DNA of 64,000 nucleotides from Nematopogon swammerdamellus (GCA_946902875.1 OX336350.1:18094048-18158047), one strand, 5' to 3'; shown: positions 44,393 to 53,700, counted from the stretch's first letter. The notes: a model not told the origin generated them from the sequence alone. Translations and numbers: made by a program.

Positions 44393-44441
44393 AATTTGCA
44401 ATAGGTGTTCCATAACAGTTATGGAACACCTATTGCAAATT
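44393..44441. repeat. perfect 49-bp palindrome
   Basis: Arms of 24 bp (AATTTGCAATAGGTGTTCCA, TAAC) are exact reverse complements around a single central A. A T run of about 34 follows at 44465-44494. It could be a very small foldback element or a replication/repair product. Confidence 0.92.
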
Positions 44442-44463
44442 AAGTGATATACAGGTAGAATAT

Positions 44464-44494
<31 letters not shown>

Positions 44495-44692
44495 CACAAA
44501 AAAAATTTCTCTCCTTGAGTAAAGAATCGCGGCCGCGAATATTTGTAAAATCTTATGGATGCGCTGGCGCCGACACCTGAGCGGTTAATGACGTTTTACG
44601 TTGTAAGTAGACCAGGTTATAAGGCTACCGGCCGATCACGATCACCACCCCCGGTTAAGGCTCATCCAAAAGTTATTTGTCAGGTAAAGCGG

Positions 44693-44722
44693 CATTTCTC
44701 ATCAGTGTTCTGATGAGAAATG
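44693..44722. repeat. short perfect hairpin
   Basis: CATTTCTCATCAG, a 4-base loop, and CTGATGAGAAATG. It lies in a stretch with GGAGGTTTTTT and CTCCAG motifs also seen at 45100-45145 and 48390-48410. Confidence 0.8.
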
Positions 44723-44844
44723 ATCTGACAGTGTTGCCAGATCTGAAGGTTGCCCTCCCAAAATGGAGGTTTTTTCGACGGTCTGCGGGTTTCTGGATCC
44801 CTCCAGAAATTCTTCCTTCCTTCCCTCCAGGGTTTTTTTTTTTT

Positions 44845-45070
44845 TTGTACTGTGTGGGGTCGGTACTTAATAAGAATAGTCCCACTGCATCTCTCCCCGT
44901 GCATGTCGTAAAAGGCGACTAAGGGATAAGCGGCCTGCAGACACCCCGGTCGACTTGTGGCTTTCATGGAAGACACAGGCTGGATGGGGTAGCTGGAGAC
45001 TGCGGGGTTTTGCACGAAGGTCCCCAACCAAGCGGGATTAGTTTGCAGGCCTAGAGCCAACCCCAAACCA
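44845..45070 (+). mobile_element. unclassified element segment (copy related to 36440-36530 and 36785-36990)
   Basis: Contains CCCACTGCATCTCTCCCCGT, GTCGTAAAAGGCGACTAAGG, GGGGTTTTGCACGAAGGTCC and AGTTTGCAGGCCTAGAGCC. The same blocks at 36 kb are split by a SINE body, so this is the better reference for the contiguous element. Confidence 0.65.
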
Positions 45071-45299
45071 AAACAGCAACAACAACCAACCCTCCAGGGT
45101 TTCTGGAGGGAAGGATATTTTTCGTAAAAATCTAGAGGTTTTCATTTTATAGCAAAAACACGTTGTGAATTCGTGAAATTATATTTATGTAGACGATAAT
45201 AACAATAGTTTAGTTTCACTCATCTTTACCTATTATCCTTATTAGTACCTATCTTTTTTTGAGAATGACTAATTAGAATTATATTGTAACGGCAAGTAT

Positions 45300-48290
45300 T
45301 TTATTTTTTTTTTTTTTTTTTATTTTTTTTTTTATTGTTTCCGGACTAGCTGGCTGTGTCCGAGGTCGAAGCCTCAGGCGCAGCCAATATCACCCCCGAG
45401 GAGGTGCCAGTCCGGCTTGGAGGTGGACTAATGTCGCTGGGGAAAGGCTATTTACCCGCGATTTGAAGATCCGTGGATTGTAGGAGTGGGGAAAGATATT
45501 CCCCGGAAGCCCGTTCCACACCTTTGCAGTGCGGCACAAGAACGATTTAGAGAATCGTGCCGTTCGAAGTACTCGTCTGTCCACTACAAAGGGGTGTTCC
45601 GCGAGAGTATGGCGGGTTTGGCGAAGGCGAACAGGAGGAGGAGGGATAAGGGAAGCAATTTCGTCAGAGCAGCGGCCATAGTAGTACCGATAAAACAGGC
45701 TCAATGACCCAACGATACGTCTGTGTTTTAGAGGTTGAAGGTCCTTTGTGAGTACAGAGTCGCCAATGAGGCGAATGGCTCGTCGTTGGATAGAATCCAA
45801 GGCTGAAAGAAGGTACTCAGGGGAACCCTCCCAAAGATGACTGCAATATTCCATCACCGGTCTTACTTGTGCTTTATAGAGTGTAAGCAATTGGACCGGT
45901 GTGAAAAATCGCCGACATCGGTAGAGTATCCCTAATTTTCGAGATGCTAGTTTCGCCTTGGATTCTATGAACGATCGAAATCCAACGTCCTTGGACACCT
46001 CTATACCCAGGACGCCCAGACTACCATCATTGGGGACTTGGCTGCCCTGGAAAGTTGCTTGGAGTGGAAACGGATCAGCCTTAGTAGAGAAGGCACAGGC
46101 TTGCGTCTTAGCTACGTTGAAGTTGACCAAGTTCTCCTTCCCCCATGAGGATACTTTATCGAGAACCAGGTCAACCCGAGCAACAGTTTCGCGTCTCGCG
46201 TTTGCTGCTGACGCCTCTCTACCCTTCCAGTCTTTGATGAACCCTTCGTGCACCGTGCTGTCGTCCGCGTAGCAATGTATTTCGCCGAGCGAGAGCATGT
46301 CGTTAATAAATAATAGAAACAGCGTAGGCGACAGCACGGATCCTTGTGGAACACCAGCATTGATTGAGTAATCGGCCGAGCATGCACCATCAAGGGTGAC
46401 AAAGATCGACCGATTGCTCAAAAAGCTGGAGATCCAAGTGCACAGTTTTGTAGGGACACCGTAGGCCGGAAGCTTGCTTAGGAGTCCCCGGTGCCAGACG
46501 CGATCGAATGCTTTGGATATATCCAAAGCGACCGCCAGCGATTCCCCAAAACCATCGAGTCTTTCAGCCCACAAGTGCGTGACGTACGCTAGAAGATCTC
46601 CAGTCGACCTTTGCTTGCGGAAGCCGTATTGCTTATCGTCGAGGAGTTTATAGTCTTCTAGGTACGTCAGGAGCGCTGAGTTGACAATACGCTCCATAAC
46701 CTTACTCAAGAGTGAGGTTATCGCAATAGGGCGATAGTTCGATGGGTTCGCTGGGTCCCCCTTCTTGGGGACCGGCTGGACCGAAGCTCTTTTCCAGCAA
46801 GAAGGCATTGAACCGGAGGAATAGGAGCGTTTGAATAGGCGAGTAAGGACTGGCGCCAATTCCAGAGCACAATTTTTCAAGACAACCGCCGGGACGCCGT
46901 CAGGCCCGCTACTCTTCGAAATATCCAACTCACGTAGCGTTTTATAGACGACTCTGGGATGGAACCTAATATTATCCATCATACGCCCGCAATGGGGCAA
47001 TGAAGGGGGGTTGGCGCCCAGGTCGTCCATGTTTGAGTTGGATGCGAAAAGGCGTGCAAAGATATTCGCCTTTTCCTTCGCGAGTATAGCGAGCGAGCCA
47101 TCCGGACGTTCCAGCGGAGGTGTAGCAGGACGGCAGAAATTCTGACCGATGGATTTGGCGAGAGACCAGAAGGCGCGGCTACCCGAAGGGCTACGCGCAA
47201 GTTTCGCGCCAATTCCACGGTCGTGCCTGAATTTGGCCAAGTTTTGCGTTCGTTTGCAGGACCTAGCAGCGACGTTGAGCTCTCGCCTGTTCTCGACAGA
47301 CCTATTCTGCAGCCATTTCCTGTAAGCCTGGTTCTTTGCGTCAATAGCCAGTCTGCATTGACGATCAAACCAAGGCTTATGGCGGCCGCCGATGGGAACG
47401 GCGGAGGTAGGGATGAAGAAATTCATACCCTGTGCGATCACATCGACGACCGATTGGGCACACAGGGATGGGTCTGGAGAAGAGAAGCAAACGTCGTGCC
47501 AAGGGTATGCTCCCAAGAAGGAACGGAAGTCATCCCATTGTGCTGACCGGTAGTGCCAAACTGTTCGCGTACTACATTCACGTGCTTCCGCGAGGTGTAC
47601 AGTTGGCACAGTTGAGCGTACAAGGCAATGGTCGGAGTTACCGAGGGGAGCTTCAACCCTCACCTTGTAACCATTTGGCTCGCTAGTCAGCACAAGGTCC
47701 AGCAAACTAGGTCGATGAGCAGGGTTATCAGGTATCCGAGTGGTTCCGGACACCAACTGCGTCAACCCGTGTGCAATGGCCAAGTTGTAAGTCTCCCTGC
47801 CGGCATGGTCAGTGATGGGGGAGCCCAACCAGTCTTGGTGTTTAGCATTGAAATCACCCAGCATCACTAACTCCGCCGTAGGGAACTCGCAAAGCAGTTT
47901 GTCTGCCGTACTGCTGAGATGCTCGCAAAATGCCTCTGTTCTTGACGCACTGAGGTTAGGGGATCTGTACGCACCCGCGTAAACTCTCACCACATGGGGA
48001 AGATTCACGCGGATCCATAGCACAGGGAAAGCAGGATCCTCAAATCGGGTGAGCCGGGTATAGGAGACACCAGATCCAACGTACAAGCAGACACCACCCT
48101 TCGCCATGAAACGTTCCTGAAGATTGTAACCAGGAACGTCCAGGTAGGATGTGTCCGCAGGACGCCCGATCTGGGTCTCCGTAAGAAAGAGGAGGTGAGG
48201 CCTCGCCGTCTGCAGATGGCAGGCGACGGAGGAGAAATTCGTATGTAGACCTCTTATATTAGACCTTAGACCTCTTAGATTTGCCATAGA
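45300..48290 (-). mobile_element. CR1-like non-LTR retrotransposon (LINE), 3' complete
   Basis: Spans the ORF at 45390-48287, a short 3' UTR and, at the 3' end, an A-rich tail (seen as T runs at 45301-45335). The 5' boundary is set near the ORF start because no upstream ORF1 is recognized; the copy may be 5'-truncated. The 3' UTR (GGCACCTCCTCGGGGGTGAT, ATTGGCTG) resembles the SINE family B tail. It lies about 400 bases beyond the Gbeta5 stop codon, in the same orientation. Confidence 0.88.
45390..48287 (-). CDS. LINE endonuclease / reverse transcriptase, uninterrupted
   Basis: 965 codons without a stop. The N-terminal apurinic-type endonuclease shows LTETQ (residues 35-39), GDFNAKH (144-150) and SDH (218-220). 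The reverse transcriptase shows KSSGPDGVP (about 458-466), NYRPIAI, GFRKQRS, ALDISKAFDRVWH (Asp589), GVPQGSVLSP (645-654) and the catalytic YADD (673-676). The C terminus has KSFLCRTAKVWNGLP. No RNase H domain follows. The protein nicks target DNA and copies its own RNA into it. Layout fits the CR1/L2/Kiri group, which I cannot split further by eye. The ATG at 48287 starts MANLRGLRSNIRGLHTNF, a usual start for ORF2-like proteins. The open frame suggests a recent, possibly active copy. Confidence 0.9.
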   Translation of the reverse strand: MANLRGLRSNIRGLHTNFSSVACHLQTARPHLLFLTETQIGRPADTSYLDVPGYNLQERFMAKGGVCLYVGSGVSYTRLTRFEDPAFPVLWIRVNLPHVVRVYAGAYRSPNLSASRTEAFCEHLSSTADKLLCEFPTAELVMLGDFNAKHQDWLGSPITDHAGRETYNLAIAHGLTQLVSGTTRIPDNPAHRPSLLDLVLTSEPNGYKVRVEAPLGNSDHCLVRSTVPTVHLAEARECSTRTVWHYRSAQWDDFRSFLGAYPWHDVCFSSPDPSLCAQSVVDVIAQGMNFFIPTSAVPIGGRHKPWFDRQCRLAIDAKNQAYRKWLQNRSVENRRELNVAARSCKRTQNLAKFRHDRGIGAKLARSPSGSRAFWSLAKSIGQNFCRPATPPLERPDGSLAILAKEKANIFARLFASNSNMDDLGANPPSLPHCGRMMDNIRFHPRVVYKTLRELDISKSSGPDGVPAVVLKNCALELAPVLTRLFKRSYSSGSMPSCWKRASVQPVPKKGDPANPSNYRPIAITSLLSKVMERIVNSALLTYLEDYKLLDDKQYGFRKQRSTGDLLAYVTHLWAERLDGFGESLAVALDISKAFDRVWHRGLLSKLPAYGVPTKLCTWISSFLSNRSIFVTLDGACSADYSINAGVPQGSVLSPTLFLLFINDMLSLGEIHCYADDSTVHEGFIKDWKGREASAANARRETVARVDLVLDKVSSWGKENLVNFNVAKTQACAFSTKADPFPLQATFQGSQVPNDGSLGVLGIEVSKDVGFRSFIESKAKLASRKLGILYRCRRFFTPVQLLTLYKAQVRPVMEYCSHLWEGSPEYLLSALDSIQRRAIRLIGDSVLTKDLQPLKHRRIVGSLSLFYRYYYGRCSDEIASLIPPPPVRLRQTRHTLAEHPFVVDRRVLRTARFSKSFLCRTAKVWNGLPGNIFPHSYNPRIFKSRVNSLSPATLVHLQAGLAPPRG

Positions 48291-48700
48291 AAATCATTTC
48301 CGTACTTGCTATTCATAAAATAAATAATAAAAATTATCGAAAATAGTCGTAACTCAACCGAATTAATGTAAGAGGTTTACATTTTAGAAAACATGGGAAA
48401 CTGGAGGTTTTTTTTAAATGGTTTGGAGAAATTTGGTATAACTGATCTGACAACACTGATCTGACAGTAGTTGACTGGCTGGTACATCTTAGCCGAAGCT
48501 GGTAAAAAACCGGCCATTAGAGGGCTACCATCTGAAATACAATCTCTTACAAACTTACAACGCTCGCGTCTTCCGGTCGCGAGCAAACGAAACGTGCGAC
48601 GTTGCATGCGGAGCGTGGCGGAGCGGATGTGACGTGAATGGGCAGCGGCGGACTTGGCGGCCGCGAAGCGTGTTCGTTACGCGCGCTCGCTCTCGCTGGT

Positions 48701-48712
48701 TTACGCCCATAC
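48701..48712 (-). CDS. Gbeta5: Gbeta5 exon 9: terminal VWA and stop
   Basis: On the - strand, TTGTACGCAG| is followed by GTA TGG GCG TAA, i.e. Val-Trp-Ala-stop. The previous exon ends DGTLR at CTGCGG|GTAACT in phase 0, so the joined end is DGTLRVWA, which matches the universal L-R-V-W end of Gbeta5 proteins and closes the last propeller blade. Only four codons of this exon are coding; the rest is 3' UTR reaching towards the LINE at 48290. Confidence 0.85.
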   Translation of the reverse strand, partial: VWA

Positions 48713-49230
48713 CTGCGTACAAATGCGGTTTTAAGCGAATAATTAAAAAAAACGGCCAAGAGAACAAGTACTGCATCTCAGTAGACCGGATTGTGAGAAA
48801 CGGATTTAAGACTGATCTCTTCTTCGCTGTCGAAGTTGGAGCAATAGAACTACCAGAGAAGTTGCTGTACAGTCTCTTCAAGAACCTAGGCCCGCCAAGA
48901 TCAAAGCTCATATATGGGAAGAGCTTCGAAAACGTCACCTTAGGCGTCCTACAGAATATGGATAGGTAGAGAGAGGGGTGTCAAGAGTGTTGTTTGGAAG
49001 AAGAGTTTGGACGTCGGACTGTCCAATGCTTATATGAGAACCAGCGTCGCCGAGCTCCGCGGGTAGCGGAGGGGACGGCGCGCGCTCTGATTTGGTGGTA
49101 TCGGGTGGTATCACGCTCTGATTGGTTGGTAACGAATGTAATTGGTAGGTTTTTAATAATATCGTGTTACGCTGGCGCGGGGAAGGTCCGACGTCCCTAC
49201 CTCTAACGTTCTTGTGCACCACAAACGCTA

Positions 49231-49734
49231 GTTACCCGCAGCGTGCCGTCCCAGCTGGCGGTGGAGAGCGCGGTGCCGTCGGGCGAGACGCGCACGAGCG
49301 ACACCCGGTTCTCGTGGCCGCAGAGCACGCACACGCGCGAGCAGCGCAGCGCGTCCCACACCTGCACCGTGTGGTCGCTGTAGCCGCAGAACAGACTATA
49401 GTTACCCGCAGCGTGCCGTCCCAGCTGGCGGTGGAGAGCGCGGTGCCGTCGGGCGAGACGCGCACGAGCGACACTCGGTTCTCATGGCCGCAGAGCACGC
49501 ACACGCGCGAGCAGCGCAGCGCGTCCCACACCTGCACCGTGTGGTCGCTATAGCCGCAGAACAGACTATAGTTACCCGCAGCGTGCCGTCCCAGCTGGCG
49601 GTGGAGAGCGCGGTGCCGTCGGGCGAGACGCGCGACACCCGGTTCTCGTGGCCGCAGAGCACGCACACGCGCGAGAAGCGCAGCGCGTCCCACACCTGCA
49701 CCGTGTGGTCGCTGTAGCCGCAGAACAGACTATA
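49231..49734 (-). repeat. Gbeta5: three extra tandem copies of Gbeta5 exon 8
   Basis: Downstream (in gene direction) of exon 8, the block of 159 exon bases plus about 11 intron bases (GTAACTATAGT) is repeated three more times: units of 164, 170 and 170 bp ending at CGG|GTAACT at 49576, 49406 and 49236. Each extra unit has the donor site but no acceptor, because the exon's first 8 bases and upstream intron are not included. A few substitutions and one 6-bp deletion (ACGAGC lost at about 49632) separate the copies. Reading through exon 8 into the first extra unit shifts the frame and stops at TAA 49574-49572. Confidence 0.92.
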
Positions 49735-49739
49735 GTTAC

Positions 49740-49906
49740 CCGCAGCGTGCCGTCCCAGCTGGCGGTGGAGAGCGCGGTGCCGTCGGGCGAGACGCGCACG
49801 AGCGACACCCGGTTCTCGTGGCCGCAGAGCACGCACACGCGCGAGCAGCGCAGCGCGTCCCACACCTGCACCGTGTGGTCGCTGTAGCCACAGAACAGCA
49901 GCCGAC
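49740..49906 (-). CDS. Gbeta5: Gbeta5 exon 8: last WD40 blades
   Basis: Acceptor GTTGTTTCGCAG|GT; the exon reads (G)[55 protein letters not shown]. It contains GHENRVS and a W-D motif typical of WD40 blades and stops at CGG|GTAACT in phase 0. This is the only one of four tandem copies that has a splice acceptor in the correct frame, so I take it as the functional exon (residues 297-351). Confidence 0.9.
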
Positions 49907-49959
49907 CTGCGAAACAACCGGCGAATCAAATAAATGTGACAATGATAAACACTCGCAGT

Positions 49960-50240
49960 TATTTTGATGAATAAGACAGTGAGTGTGGCGCATGTGGCGG
50001 TGAGTGTGGCACAGATATCGAGCGGCAGGTGTAAGAGTGAGTGAGATAAGTGGAACAGTGAGTGAGATAAGTGGAACAGCTACGGGGGGGTGTGACGGTG
50101 AGTGTGGCACATGTGACAGTGAATGTGACATGCGTGTGACAATGAGTTAGCGATTGACACGGTTAGTTTCATCACAATGAGTGTGGTGAGCATGACCGTG
50201 AGTGTGGCATACATAAAAATGAGTGAGGAGTGAAGGTGAC
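49960..50240. repeat. GTGAGTGTGG-rich degenerate repeat
   Basis: Irregular copies of GTGAGTGTGGCACATGTGAC-like words in a Gbeta5 intron. No regular period, likely an old expanded microsatellite. The many GTGAGT words, on the strand opposite to the gene, are not donors for Gbeta5. Confidence 0.6.
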
Positions 50241-50284
50241 AATTAACATAGTAGTTTGGCAGATGTTCCAATGTTTTGTCATAT

Positions 50285-50725
50285 GTGTCGGCAGATTAGG
50301 TTAATGGTGCATTTGACAGTAATTTAGGCACAAATCTAATTTGACCTTTCACAAGTAAATGTGCATAACATAAGGTAAGTTAATGGTGTTTTTGACAATA
50401 ATTTAGGTGCAATATGAATTTGACCTGGCAGAAGTGGGTGTGGAGTATTCTCATCACGTAAGGTAATTTAATTGTGTTTTGGCAATAATTTAGGTCCAAT
50501 ATGAATTTGACCTGGCACAAGTGAGTGTGGAGCATTCCCATCACGTAAGGTAATTTAATTGTGTTTTGACAATAATTTAGGTCCAATATGAATTTGACCT
50601 GGCACAAGTGAGTGTGGAGCAATCCCATCACGTAAGGTAATTTAATTGTGTTTTGACAATAATTTAGGTCCAATATGAATTTGACCTGGCACAAGTGTGT
50701 GTGGAGCATTCTCATCACGTAAAGT
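50285..50725. repeat. 87-bp minisatellite, about five units
   Basis: Units start CACGTAAGGTAATTTAATTG at 50455, 50542, 50629 and 50716 (partial), with a diverged unit before 50455 and an older one from about 50285. Core words are AATAATTTAGGTCCAATATG and GACCTGGCACAAGTGAGTGT. It lies in the Gbeta5 intron between exons 7 and 8. An open frame through it is only a by-product of an 87-bp period. Confidence 0.92.
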
Positions 50726-50753
50726 ATAAAACTGAAAAGGGAACAGCTCTTAC

Positions 50754-50850
50754 CGCTGACAGAGAAGTCGACCGAGTTGACTCCGAATATGATGCTCTCT
50801 TTGCTGTAGCACGCGATCTCGCGGTCCGCGCGCAGATCAAACAGCCGACA
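50754..50850 (-). CDS. Gbeta5: Gbeta5 exon 7: WD40 blade
   Basis: Acceptor ATTTACAG|TG and donor AGCG|GTAAGA. Reads [32 protein letters not shown] (residues 264-295), with the [11 protein letters not shown] and SKESIIFG stretches strongly conserved in Gbeta5. Phase 0 in, phase 1 out. Confidence 0.92.
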
Positions 50851-50879
50851 CTGTAAATATACATATTATTATGTACAAT

Positions 50880-51700
50880 ACAATAACATTACATGACTGG
50901 AAATTCTGGGGGCACGGCCGTGCCAAGTCGAGCAAACACGGACATACCATCCTTTTCTCGAAGCAACTTTGGGTACTTATGGCCTCCCTGTATCTTTGTT
51001 CCGGATAGAGGTAAAAGCTTGAAATGGTAAAAGGCAATCAAAATCAATCACCAAATATTATAACAATAATATGAAAGTACCTAATACCAGTTTGTTAGTA
51101 AACTGAAAATAAATCTTTACGAAGCTATTTGTATGTATGTAATGTGTGATTGCCAAGTCACAATATTTTATTTTATTTAATAGAAATGAAGTTATTTATG
51201 GATAGAGTAACTAAATATTGATTATTATTAATTATAAAATTTTATTTGTTGCAACATTGTTGAATTAGGGCTTCAATGATATTTTACAGTGGAAATGTTG
51301 CGTGCGAGACTTGGCATATTTTTTTACATTATATGTTTTTGATGGGATAAAGCTATATAACCATCACATACAACTATATAACCAGACGATACGAGGCAGG
51401 TGATGAACAATGGATTCGGTGCCATTGAACTAAGCCTACAACATCTGTCTGTCTGTCTGCGGATATAACAACAAATATTAAAACAAAATTCAACGGGTAA
51501 TGAAAAATTAAGGACCATACAAGAAATTTTTTTTCATGGTTTTTTTTTTTGCGGAAACCTCAGTGGCCGGTTTTTTTTAATGTTTATAGCACGAAATATC
51601 TAAGTTTAATTAATTTCATTTCATTTTAATCATAGGTGTTGAAAACAGCCATAAGTGAACTAAGGTAAGTGGACAAAGGCCAGCAGAAGCCCGTGAGATA
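50880..51700. other. Gbeta5: Gbeta5 intron 6, no identified feature
   Basis: AT-rich intron with two T runs (51525-51555). No transposon end or exon is recognized. Confidence 0.5.
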
Positions 51701-51720
51701 GAATATATGGCGAGGCTCAC

Positions 51721-51861
51721 AGTGCTATCATCGGAGCCGGCGGCGACCGAGTCGCCCGAGGGGTGGAACTTGACGCTGTTGACGTCCGAGAGGTGCCCCT
51801 CGAACGCCTGCACCGCCTGCCCCGTGCGCATGTCCCACACCAGCACGCTGCGGTCGCAGCT
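51721..51861 (-). CDS. Gbeta5: Gbeta5 exon 6: WD40 blade
   Basis: Acceptor GTTCGCAG|AG and donor AGCACT|GTGAGC. Reads [47 protein letters not shown] (residues 217-263). VWDMRTGQ and the GH...D..SV pattern are standard WD40. Phase 0 at both ends. The residue after VSG is Ser, where I would expect Gly in Gbeta5. Confidence 0.92.
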
Positions 51862-52044
51862 CTGCGAACGCACACAACATACAATGGGTAATTTTATTCG
51901 AAACAAACATTTACGAAAAACATCATTAGTTTTTTCGTGAAATCGAGTAGTTCTATACATTTTAATTTGATTGTTTGGTTGGGCGGAATTGGGATTTCAT
52001 TCAGGGTAGGCAGTGCTTTTCTGCCTTTATGGGACGCACGCCCC

Positions 52045-52085
52045 TGGTGATGTAGCCAACCGTGTCAGTTTCCATAAAAAAAAAC
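52045..52085 (+). mobile_element. SINE family A tail fragment
   Basis: GGTGATGTAGCCAACCGTGT, CAGTTTCCATAAAAAAAAA. Only the end of the tail remains. Nearby 52170-52225 shares TTGCGATGGCTTCACCGAAC with 10580-10605, another dispersed fragment. Confidence 0.75.
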
Positions 52086-52299
52086 TTTTTTGCCCTCTTC
52101 ATAGTGGCATAGTGTGGTTTCGCGATAAGTGGTGGCTTAGCCACTTCAGATGCTGGTTCTCTAAGGAAGGTGTGGATCTAAGCTTGCGATGGCTTCACCG
52201 AACATATCCGGGCCCATCGGTAGGAATCGCATACCCACTGAATCGGGCCCAAGAACCACTGGATAGGAATCGTATGGTCATGTAGCAGATAAAACTCAC

Positions 52300-52443
52300 C
52301 CCGGAGACGAAGGTGTTGCCCATCTCGGAGGGCGCGAGGTCGAGCGCCATCACGTCGGCGCCGTGCGCGTGGAAGCTCTGCATCAGCTGCCCCGACTCCA
52401 CGTCCCACAGCGCGCAAGAGGCGTCGCCGGAGCCCGTTAGAAT
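52300..52443 (-). CDS. Gbeta5: Gbeta5 exon 5: WD40 blade
   Basis: Acceptor TTTGATTGCAG|ATT and donor TCCGGG|GTGAGT. Reads [48 protein letters not shown] (residues 169-216); [11 protein letters not shown] and APSE-GNTFVSG are signatures of Gbeta5. Phase 0 at both ends. A family-B SINE ends about 20 bases upstream of the acceptor. Confidence 0.93.
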
Positions 52444-52460
52444 CTGCAATCAAATAAAAT

Positions 52461-52812
52461 TTTTTTTTTATGCAATCTAGGTTTGAGTCAGAGGGTCAGA
52501 GCAGCCAATAACACCTAGGTGAGTGACACAAGAAGGTGCCATACTGGAGACTTCCCTAACAATTGTTGGAAGTAAGTAAGTCAATTCCAAATTATTTATT
52601 CAGTACTTACATAAGTAAAAAAGTGTTTATTACACATTCAGGTCAGAAGTACAGTGATAAATCTTCATACATGATACATCTTTGGAATATAGTGTGTAGG
52701 TGTGCGTGTAAACTGTTCTATCGGTAAAACTCACTGGTGCACGTGGACCAGAATCGAACCTTGAGATCGGGTGACCAACGGCAAGACGGCGCCGACCACC
52801 CACTGCTTTAAT
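52461..52812 (-). mobile_element. SINE family B, antisense to + strand, next to an acceptor
   Basis: On the - strand: a tRNA-like head with GGTCGGCGCCGTCTTGCCGT and B box CAAGGTTCGATTCTGG, a diverged centre, then tail CAGTATGGCACCTTCTTGTG and GTGTTATTGGCTGCTC, and A run. It has the same direction as Gbeta5. Its A-rich end lies just before the exon 5 acceptor. Confidence 0.7.
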
Positions 52813-52814
52813 CA

Positions 52815-53360
52815 ATTATTTAATATCTTAAGGCACAAATAAGACTCAAAAGGTTAACTTTAAACGAAATTGTTGAACTATTGGCAAAGATGAAAAATCT
52901 GTAAAAAATACATTTTATGTATTGGTCTTTAATTAACAAACATAGCTAAAAAAATATATTTTACTACTTTGGAAAGGTGTTAATAAATCTTCAAAAAATA
53001 ACGAAAAGTACGAAAATTGTGTCTTCAAGTTAAGTTTTCTTGAGAAGCATAAATTGTTTCAATACAAGACCCTAATAGAAATATAGATAATATTTTTCCC
53101 TACAGTCGTAGCTAAAAAAAAATATTTTTTCCATCTTTCCAACACGTGAAATTTAATGTATAGTGTGATTTTCGCGCAAACGTTCATCGTCGGCGCGACG
53201 TATCAGCCACCGCACGAGTAGAATGAATCTCGCACCTATTTACATCTGCATACGGTTCGTTTTTCAATCATCAGTGCTCGGGTAGCACGGGTTTAGTCTT
53301 GTTTCCGCCTTAAATCAGAGCATCGTAAAACAATGATATGTAATAAATAACAAGAGTGTA
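52815..53360. other. Gbeta5: Gbeta5 intron 4, remaining part
   Basis: AT-rich with no identified repeat. No exon or RNA gene is seen. Confidence 0.45.
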
Positions 53361-53363
53361 GAC

Positions 53364-53490
53364 CTGCTGGTCGCTGTTGGGGAAGATACAGCAGGACATG
53401 TAGCCGGTGTGCGTGGCGACCGTACGCTTGCGTGTCGTACTCTCCTCCTCGCCCCCCAGGGGGTACACAGTCACCTTGTTGTCCAGACCC
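53364..53490 (-). CDS. Gbeta5: Gbeta5 exon 4: WD40 blade
   Basis: Acceptor TTTTGTCGCAG|GG and donor CAGCAG|GTCTAC. Reads (G)GLDNKVTVYPLGGEEESTTR, KRTVATHTGYMSCCIFPNSD, QQ (residues 127-168). CGGLDNK..VYPL is characteristic of Gbeta proteins. Phase 2 in, phase 0 out. A LINE tail lies within about 20 bases upstream of the acceptor. Confidence 0.92.
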
Positions 53491-53507
53491 CTGCGACAAA
53501 ATATACA

Positions 53508-53700
53508 CATTACATTCTTTATTTTCACGTTTTTTGGGTACATTTATATTAATTTTATATAATTATAAAAATAAAATACCTATACAAAATTAATACAAAC
53601 AGACAAAAACAAAAAACGGTATTCTTGCCGGCACGCACCTCCAAGCACGCTGGCGGGTGCAGGCCGTGGCTACAGAGCTCTCCGAGACGACATTACATTT
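53508..53700 (-). mobile_element. LINE 3' end (same family as 63380-63574)
   Basis: On the - strand: GTCGTCTCGGAGAGCTCTGT, AGCCACGGCCTGCACCCGCC, AGCGTGCTTGGAGG, then an AT-rich 3' UTR and AATAAAGAATGTAATG. The + strand at 63380-63574 has the same order ending in (TAA)n. A third AT-rich tail with (TAA)n lies at 53697-53760. The element ends 17 bases before the exon 4 acceptor of Gbeta5. Confidence 0.8.

Noticed and set aside
48555..48969. Open frames of 110-127 codons near the Gbeta5 end
   Set aside because: They overlap the terminal Gbeta5 exon in other frames and show no family similarity.
49740..49750. A 10-base intron GTAACTATAG between exon 8 copies
   Set aside because: It is too short to be spliced and the joined frame would be wrong. 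It is the remnant of the intron start carried in each duplicated unit.
49232..49929. Open frames of 100-175 codons on both strands
   Set aside because: They are produced by GC-rich tandem copies of Gbeta5 exon 8. Only the frame of the exon itself matches WD40 sequence.
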